A stretch of DNA of 9,767 bases from WHSM01 sp050701635 (lineage in GTDB: Bacteria > Actinomycetota > Actinomycetes > Mycobacteriales > Micromonosporaceae), in the NCBI GenBank assembly GCA_050701635.1, contig JBOGDF010000213.1, positions 1 through 9,767 of the forward strand, written 5' to 3'. The translations under genes were made by a program, and so were the position numbers. Each line of letters starts with the position of its first letter. The stretch's first letter is position 1. The notes beneath the pieces were generated by a model. That model saw only the letters and a program-made list of their open reading frames with translations, made no database searches and was not told the origin of the DNA. This document shows positions 5,504 to 9,767 of the stretch, in pieces.

Positions 5504-6733
5504 TCAGCAGGCGGCGGTCGGCACCGGTGTTGGTGGCACGACGGTCGGGTCCGCGAACACCCGCTCCAGCGACGTGTACGCCCCGCCGAGCGCGGCGGCC
5601 GTGAGGGTGAGCCGGGACAGTTCCACGCGGCAGCCGCCCGAGTCGGGGGCGATCACCCGGGCGGCGATCTCTTCGCGTACCTCGGCGAGCAGGTGTTCGC
5701 CCAGCACGGCGAAGTAGCCGCCGAGCACCAGCACCCCGGGATTGACCAGGTTGAGCAGCACCGAGGCGCCGAGTCCCAGGCCGCGCGCCACCCGGTGCAG
5801 CGCGTCGCGGGTACGCCGGTCTCCGGCGTCGGCGCGGCGGGCCAGTTCCGCGAGGCGTACCTCGACGTCGACGCCGTGGTCGTGCACCGGGTCGCCGGGG
5901 TCGGCGGCGTACCGGAGCAGCGCGGCGAGCCCGACGAGGGTCTCCCAGCAGCCGGTACGCCCGCACGGGCAGGGCACCGGCTCCGAGTTCAGCGGCAGGT
6001 GGCCGATCTCGCCGGCGTACCCGTACGCGCCGCGCGCCAGCCGCCCCTCGATGACCACCGCGACACCGACCCCGGTCTCCCCGCTCAGGTACGCCAGGTC
6101 GGCGGTGCCGGCGGCGGCGCCCATCGCGTACTCGGCGATCGCGGAGAACCGGACGTCGTTCTCCAGCTCGATCCGGCCGGCCAGTTCGGGCAGCCGGCGC
6201 GCCAGCTCCGCCACCACCGGTACGTCGTGCCAGCCGAGCGCCGCGGCGTAGCTGACCCGCCCGGACAGCTCGTCCACGTGCCCGGGAGCCGCGACCGCGA
6301 GCCCCGCCGCCCAGCCGCCGGTCAGTTCGCCGGCCGCGTTCCGGACCAGCGAGGCGACCGCGTCCAGGGTCTGCGCCGGGGTCGCGGCGGGTACGTCGCA
6401 CGCCCGGCGGCGGCTGACCCGTACCGCCCCGGTCAGGTCGAGGACGACCACGCTGAGGTAGTCGACGCTGATCTCCACGCCGATGCCGTACACCCGGGTG
6501 CCGAGCTGGTAGTTGAGCGCGGGACGGCCGGCGGCGGGCTGGATCAGCGTGCCCTCGGCGAGCAGGCCGCGGCGCAGCAGGTCGGCGACCAGGCTGGAGA
6601 CGGTCGCCTTGGTCAGGTCGGTCTCCTCGGCGAGCTTCGCCCGGGAGCGCGGGCCGGCTTCGCGCAGCCGGCGCAGCACCAGTGCCAGGTTGCCGCGCCG
6701 TACGTCGGCGGGCTCGGCGCGTACCGGCTGCAT
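5504..6733 (-). CDS. ROK-family transcriptional regulator (NagC/XylR-like)
   Basis: This 409-residue cytosolic DNA-binding protein senses a sugar or sugar phosphate through a degenerate sugar-kinase fold. Residues about 14-64 form the winged helix-turn-helix (R-G-N-L-A-L-V-L-R-R-L, then S-R-A-K-L-A-E-E-T-D-L-T-K-A-T-V-S-S-L-V). The ROK domain starts near V-Y-G-I-G-V-E-I (81-88). It contains E-N-D-V (190-193), G-E-T-G-V-G-V-A-V (218-226) and the zinc signature: G-E-I-G-H with His245, then C-P-C-G-R-T-G-C-W-E with Cys255, Cys257 and Cys262. GTG at 6739 and ATG at 6733 are both possible; the ATG is preferred because GGGG lies five bases before it. It is divergent from the secreted lectin-enzyme gene with about 150 bp between, the usual arrangement for a regulator and its target. 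The effector sugar is unknown. Confidence 0.93.
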   Translation of the reverse strand: MQPVRAEPADVRRGNLALVLRRLREAGPRSRAKLAEETDLTKATVSSLVADLLRRGLLAEGTLIQPAAGRPALNYQLGTRVYGIGVEISVDYLSVVVLDLTGAVRVSRRRACDVPAATPAQTLDAVASLVRNAAGELTGGWAAGLAVAAPGHVDELSGRVSYAAALGWHDVPVVAELARRLPELAGRIELENDVRFSAIAEYAMGAAAGTADLAYLSGETGVGVAVVIEGRLARGAYGYAGEIGHLPLNSEPVPCPCGRTGCWETLVGLAALLRYAADPGDPVHDHGVDVEVRLAELARRADAGDRRTRDALHRVARGLGLGASVLLNLVNPGVLVLGGYFAVLGEHLLAEVREEIAARVIAPDSGGCRVELSRLTLTAAALGGAYTSLERVFADPTVVPPTPVPTAAC

Positions 6734-6774
6734 CGTCACCCCGGAAGGTTATCCAGCTCGCCGCGCCGTGGGGG

Positions 6775-6819
6775 TTTACACCGGGGCGCGCGAGTGATTA
6801 AGTTCACCTTCTAAACTAA
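6775..6819 (+). promoter_or_regulatory. Divergent promoter/operator region between ROK regulator and secreted protein
   Basis: This is an AT-rich island inside very GC-rich sequence. TTTACA (6775-6780) resembles a -35 hexamer; 17 bases later comes TTAAGT (6798-6803), a weak -10. GTGA (6794-6797) and TCAC (6804-6807) form an inverted repeat around TTAAGT. TTAAGTT (6798-6804) and AAACTAA (6813-6819) form an imperfect inverted repeat (5 of 7 matching). ROK regulators commonly bind A/T-rich inverted repeats of this style, so autoregulation and control of the secreted protein are both likely. The precise operator is not defined by sequence alone. Confidence 0.45.
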
Positions 6820-6829
6820 CATCCCGAGA

Positions 6830-6855
6830 CGCGCGGCCGAACGGCCTGCCGCGCG
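6830..6855 (+). other. Stem-loop in the 5' untranslated region of the secreted-protein gene
   Basis: CGCGCGGC (6830-6837) pairs with GCCGCGCG (6848-6855) over 8 bp with a 10-base loop. It lies between the presumed promoter and the ribosome binding site. It may stabilise the transcript or be incidental in GC-rich DNA. Confidence 0.3.
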
Positions 6856-6871
6856 CCCGGGATGCGGGCCT

Positions 6872-6878
6872 GGGGAGG
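6872..6878 (+). promoter_or_regulatory. Strong Shine-Dalgarno of the secreted-protein gene
   Basis: GGGGAGG ends six bases before the ATG at 6885. It is the best ribosome binding site in the window and fixes this start. It contrasts with the leaderless-looking starts elsewhere. Confidence 0.8.
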
Positions 6879-6884
6879 CTATCG

Positions 6885-9077
6885 ATGCAACGTGTGTCAC
6901 CACCGAGGAAGGTCCTCGTCGCCGCCGCGGTCGCGCTGGCCGTGGGCTCGGCCAGCGCTATGACGCCGGCCACGGCGACCTCGGATTCGGCTTCGGCCTC
7001 GGTTTTGGCTACCTACACGATTTCGGTGGGATCGAGAGGGACGTATTCGCATCCGACCGACACTCCGGCGCACCCGTACGTCGACAAGGACGGCACGTTC
7101 TACTTCCAGCAGTCCGCCTCGCTGTACGGCGCGACCCAGCCCCGATACTGGGGCTTCTTCACGGGGACCAACTTCGACACCGCCACCCGATCGTCGGCGA
7201 TCAGCGACGCGGTGAACCCGAACAACTCCCTTGACCGCAACAACGACACCACGTGGCGGTGTAACAACAGCCCGACCGGCCTGGAGTCGACGTACGCGCC
7301 GGCCGGTTCGGGCTACTCGCAGCGCAACTTCTGCGTACTGACCGGGGTGTGGGTGGATCCCGACACCGGTCACTGGTACGGCCTGGTGCACAACGAGTTC
7401 ACTCCGCAACCGTTCGGCGACGGCCTGCACTACGACGCGATCGACTACGCGGTCTCCACCGACCAGGGCAGGACGTGGACCATCAAGGGCCACGCGATCA
7501 CGTCGCCTTACAGCACCAAGCGCGGTGACACCACCGCCTTCCCGCAGCAGACCTACCACTACGGCGACGGCGACCAGCGGCTGTTCGTCGACACCGCCTC
7601 CGGCTACTTCTACGCCTTCTACGGCTCCCGTCTGGTGGACAAGGGCGGCAGCTGGAAGGCCTTCTACACCCACGTCGCCCGGTCGCCGATCTCGTCCAAG
7701 ATGGCCACCGGCTCGTGGCAGAAGTGGTACGACGGCACGTGGACGCAGCCGGGTGTCGGGGGCAAGGAAAGCAACCAGGTGCCGGTCACCTCCTCCAACC
7801 CCACCGGCTACACCCCGCCGGACAAGGAGTACAACCCGGCCAACACCGGCACCGTGAGCCAGCAGATCGCCGCGGGCACCACCCCTCCGACCTCACCGCT
7901 GTTCGTCATGAACGTCGCGTACGACGCGTACCTGGGCCTGTACATCGGTACGCCCCAGGCAGTCGACCAGTCCGGGAACGCGCCCCAGGAGATCTACGCC
8001 ACCGATGACCTCGCCGCCCAGAAGTGGCAGCTCATCGGCAACACCGGCAGCTACCGCACCGCGTCGTGGTACCGCTGGTTCCTCGACAGCGCGAACAAGA
8101 CCAGCTCCACGATCGTCGGCAAAACGTTCCGCATGTACTGCTCCATCGCGTGTTCCGCTGGCGACGGCGAGTACGTCCCGATCACCATCGAATCGAGCAC
8201 TCCGGCCCCCGCCCCGGTCGACCCGGCCAAGACCTACCGCATCGGGAGCGGATCGGGGCGCACCCTCGCCCAGGTCTCGGGAAGTACGGCCACCACGTCG
8301 TTGGCCTCGGCCACCGGATCGAACCTGGAAGCCTGGCAGTTCACGTCGCTGGGCGACGGCTCGTACCGCATCACCAACGCCGCCACCGGCCAGGCCCTCG
8401 GCGTGGGCTCCGCCGCGACCAGCACCCGCGCCTGGGGCACCAAACCCACGGCGACCACGATCGGCTCCGGCGGGGTCACCGTCGGGCAGCAGTGGTTCAT
8501 CGTCAAGCAGGCCGGATCCGTGAACTACCGCCTGGTCAACCGCTACAGCGGCCTGGTGCTGGGCATGTCCTCCGACACCGCCCGTACGGCGGAAACAACA
8601 CCCGCGCGGTACTGGACCAACACCACCGGCAACCCGGTCGGCGGCAGCCGTACCGCCGCCGAGCAGACCCTGACCTTCACCCCGGTCGGCACCGGCTCCA
8701 CCTCCGGCAGGATCCGCGGTGTAGCGAGCGGGCGGTGTGCCGACATCCCCGGTTCCACCACCACCGACGGCACACAGCTGATCCTGTGGGACTGCCACAC
8801 CGGCGCGAACCAGACATGGACCTCGGGAGCGGACGGGACCCTGCGCTCGCTGGGCAAGTGCCTCACCGCCTCATCCAGCGCCGACAACGCGGCCATCACC
8901 ATCAGCACCTGCACCGGCTCGACCGGCCAGCAATGGACCTACAACGCGGCCACCCAAGAGCTTCGCATCCACGGCAAGTGCCTGGACGCAAGGAACGGCG
9001 CGACCGCCAACAACACCTTGCTCATCCTGTGGCCGTGCCACGGCGGCACCAACCAGAAGTGGACCTATCCGTACTAG
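6885..9077 (+). CDS. Secreted beta-propeller-like protein with two ricin-type lectin domains, putative carbohydrate-active enzyme
   Basis: This is a 730-residue exported protein. Residues 1-25 are a Sec signal peptide (R-K-V then L-V-A-A-A-V-A-L-A-V), with likely cleavage after S-A-S-A. Residues about 43-437 form a domain rich in Trp, Tyr, Asp and Gly. It has propeller-like features: an Asp-box S-T-D-Q-G-R-T-W-T (191-199) and repeated D-x-x-x-G-x-W/F-Y strands (159-165, 236-243). I cannot assign a named glycoside hydrolase family or catalytic residues. A Pro/Ala linker (438-447) leads to a first ricin-like domain (448-600: E-A-W-Q-F-T, Q-Q-W-F-I-V). A classical CBM13-type beta-trefoil (608-730) follows, with three C…Q-x-W repeats: N-Q-T-W (642-645), G-Q-Q-W (681-684), N-Q-K-W (723-726). 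It probably binds and cleaves a plant or microbial polysaccharide outside the cell, under control of the divergent ROK regulator. The lectin call is firm; the enzyme activity is inferred. Confidence 0.85.
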   Translation: MQRVSPPRKVLVAAAVALAVGSASAMTPATATSDSASASVLATYTISVGSRGTYSHPTDTPAHPYVDKDGTFYFQQSASLYGATQPRYWGFFTGTNFDTATRSSAISDAVNPNNSLDRNNDTTWRCNNSPTGLESTYAPAGSGYSQRNFCVLTGVWVDPDTGHWYGLVHNEFTPQPFGDGLHYDAIDYAVSTDQGRTWTIKGHAITSPYSTKRGDTTAFPQQTYHYGDGDQRLFVDTASGYFYAFYGSRLVDKGGSWKAFYTHVARSPISSKMATGSWQKWYDGTWTQPGVGGKESNQVPVTSSNPTGYTPPDKEYNPANTGTVSQQIAAGTTPPTSPLFVMNVAYDAYLGLYIGTPQAVDQSGNAPQEIYATDDLAAQKWQLIGNTGSYRTASWYRWFLDSANKTSSTIVGKTFRMYCSIACSAGDGEYVPITIESSTPAPAPVDPAKTYRIGSGSGRTLAQVSGSTATTSLASATGSNLEAWQFTSLGDGSYRITNAATGQALGVGSAATSTRAWGTKPTATTIGSGGVTVGQQWFIVKQAGSVNYRLVNRYSGLVLGMSSDTARTAETTPARYWTNTTGNPVGGSRTAAEQTLTFTPVGTGSTSGRIRGVASGRCADIPGSTTTDGTQLILWDCHTGANQTWTSGADGTLRSLGKCLTASSSADNAAITISTCTGSTGQQWTYNAATQELRIHGKCLDARNGATANNTLLILWPCHGGTNQKWTYPY

Positions 9078-9082
9078 CGGCG

Positions 9083-9109
9083 GCCGGGCCTGGCCTTCCC
9101 AGGCCCGGC
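9083..9109 (+). terminator. Hairpin terminator after the secreted-protein gene
   Basis: GCCGGGCCTGG (9083-9093) and CCAGGCCCGGC (9099-9109) form a perfect 11-bp stem with a five-base loop, six bases after the stop codon. There is no T-run, which is usual for actinobacterial intrinsic terminators. Confidence 0.8.
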
Positions 9110-9117
9110 ACGTCACC

Positions 9118-9389
9118 GGTCTAAACCCCCTCCCGAAATCGTTGGGTTGGGTCAGTCACCAAGATCGGACGCGCTCCCCTGCCCCGATGACATCCCGCAG
9201 CCACATTCGGCCCTGTGAGACAGGACCACACGTGCGGCGACAATGAGACCGGCAGGCCGTGATGCCGATCATCTGGATCCTCACCAGAGCGGATGCCATA
9301 GCCTGGCGTCCGCCGCTTGGCCTTGCCCGGAGCTAGCTGTTTCGCGCACGCTGGATGTCGAGGGCGCTGTCCGGCGTTAACCTACGGCC
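9118..9389. other. Intergenic stretch with one stem-loop, no gene recognised
   Basis: All frames are short and without recognisable family content. An imperfect 10-bp hairpin is present: GCGGATGCCA (9289-9298) pairs with TGGCGTCCGC (9304-9313) with one G-U pair and a five-base loop. It could be a second terminator or a regulatory structure upstream of the GAF gene. No tRNA or other RNA gene was recognised. Confidence 0.4.
9378..9383 (+). promoter_or_regulatory. TANNNT -10 box before the GAF regulator gene
   Basis: TAACCT is followed by exactly six bases and then the ATG at 9390. No Shine-Dalgarno is present, and the TAA of this box is itself an in-frame stop, so no upstream start is possible. 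The layout predicts a leaderless mRNA starting at or next to the A of the ATG. Confidence 0.5.
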
Positions 9390-9767
9390 ATGCCGAGGCG
9401 CTCGTTCGTTGAACTGCTCGACGAAGAGGCGTCGCCTGATGCCTTCTACGAGCTGTTGCGTCTTGCCGAACGTGAATGCAGCGGGCCTGAGGAGCTTGAG
9501 CGGCTGCGGGAGCAGTTCTCGGTCGTGATGCGGGTGCGGTCGAGGATGGAGTGGCAGCGGCAGCGTGAGACGGAGTTGTCGGCGCTGTACGAGACTGCCA
9601 ACGACCTGACCGCGATCCGCGACGTGGATGCGGTGCTGTCGGCGATCGTGCGCCGGGTGCGGCAGTTGCTCGGCACGGATCTGGGTTACTTGAGTCTGAT
9701 CGACGCCGAGCGCGGCGACTGCTACATGCGGATCACCGAGGGCTCGCAGTCGCCGGAGTTCCCGACG
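9390..9767 (+). CDS. GAF-domain regulator, N-terminal part (probably PucR/CdaR-type helix-turn-helix)
   Basis: The first 126 codons of a gene run off the right edge. Residues 1-60 are acidic and helical (V-E-L-L-D-E-E, A-F-Y-E-L-L-R-L-A-E-R). A coiled helix follows (R-Q-R-E-T-E-L-S-A-L-Y-E-T-A-N-D-L-T-A-I, 57-76) and then the start of a GAF domain: D-V-D-A-V-L-S-A-I-V-R-R-V-R-Q-L-L-G-T-D-L-G-Y-L-S-L (78-103). This N-terminal layout is typical of actinobacterial GAF plus PucR-type C-terminal helix-turn-helix activators, but the DNA-binding part is outside the window, so a GAF-containing sensor of another type cannot be excluded. The start is fixed by an in-frame stop just upstream and the TANNNT box. 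The ligand is unknown. Confidence 0.8.
   Translation, partial: MPRRSFVELLDEEASPDAFYELLRLAERECSGPEELERLREQFSVVMRVRSRMEWQRQRETELSALYETANDLTAIRDVDAVLSAIVRRVRQLLGTDLGYLSLIDAERGDCYMRITEGSQSPEFPT

Noticed and set aside
5495..6814. 439-codon + strand open frame opposite the ROK gene
   Set aside because: It is the GC-rich antisense shadow of the ROK gene. Its translation is low-complexity Arg/Gly/Ala with no family match, while the minus strand has a complete ROK protein.
7893..8798. 301-codon minus-strand frame inside the secreted-protein gene
   Set aside because: It is an antisense shadow. The + strand encodes a signal peptide, linker and trefoil repeats in one uninterrupted frame.
9154..9299. 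48-codon minus-strand ORF in the gap before the GAF gene
   Set aside because: There is no binding site, no recognised family and no supporting context. It is compatible with chance in GC-rich DNA.

Overview
The window is about 70% G+C, with GTC/CTC/GCC/CGG-rich codon use and several intergenic gaps carrying gene debris. It looks like chromosome from a high-GC actinobacterium. The divergent ROK regulator and ricin-domain secreted protein, the DUF664/mycothiol-type DinB protein and the TACG-rich coding style suggest a Micromonosporaceae-like genome (inference; genus not determined).

Layout. 1-309: no gene recognised. 310-787 (+): a DUF2716 gene broken by an in-frame TAG and a later one-base frameshift. 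858-1364 (+): an intact DinB/DUF664 protein. 1365-1599: nothing recognised. 1600-1730 (+): a frameshifted N-terminal stub of a class-C beta-lactamase-like serine hydrolase. 1783-3414 (-): an intact fatty-acyl-CoA synthetase. 3533-3967 (-): an intact VOC/glyoxalase-like protein, with a stem-loop at its stop codon. 4055-4323 (-): an SRPBCC/AHSA1 C-terminal remnant overlapping a 47-residue unknown ORF. 4402-4584: short direct and inverted repeats leading into the 3' half of a CAU-anticodon tRNA, which looks like an attachment site. 4637-4735 (+): a possible regulator tail ending against an intact DUF4345 membrane protein (4736-5104). 5138-5245 (+): a tyrosine-integrase remnant carrying the R-H-x-L-R-H-G box. 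5504-6733 (-): an intact ROK-family regulator. 6885-9077 (+): a large secreted two-lectin-domain protein, divergent from the regulator and probably controlled by it. It ends in a strong hairpin terminator. 9390-9767 (+): the start of a GAF-domain regulator that runs off the window.

Interpretation. The left half (1-5500) reads as a decayed accessory region. It holds five or six broken gene pieces and a tRNA-fragment/integrase scar between single intact housekeeping-like genes that have no obvious shared pathway. The right half is a coherent carbohydrate locus: a ROK repressor/activator facing a secreted carbohydrate-binding, probably carbohydrate-active enzyme, with an AT-rich possible operator between them. 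A recurring T-A-n-n-n-T box placed 6-7 bases before the ATG, where no good Shine-Dalgarno is present, suggests that several genes here (DUF2716, serine-hydrolase stub, VOC, GAF regulator) were transcribed as leaderless mRNAs. I did not find a convincing new multi-gene system. The least characterised item is the N-terminal domain of the 730-residue secreted protein.
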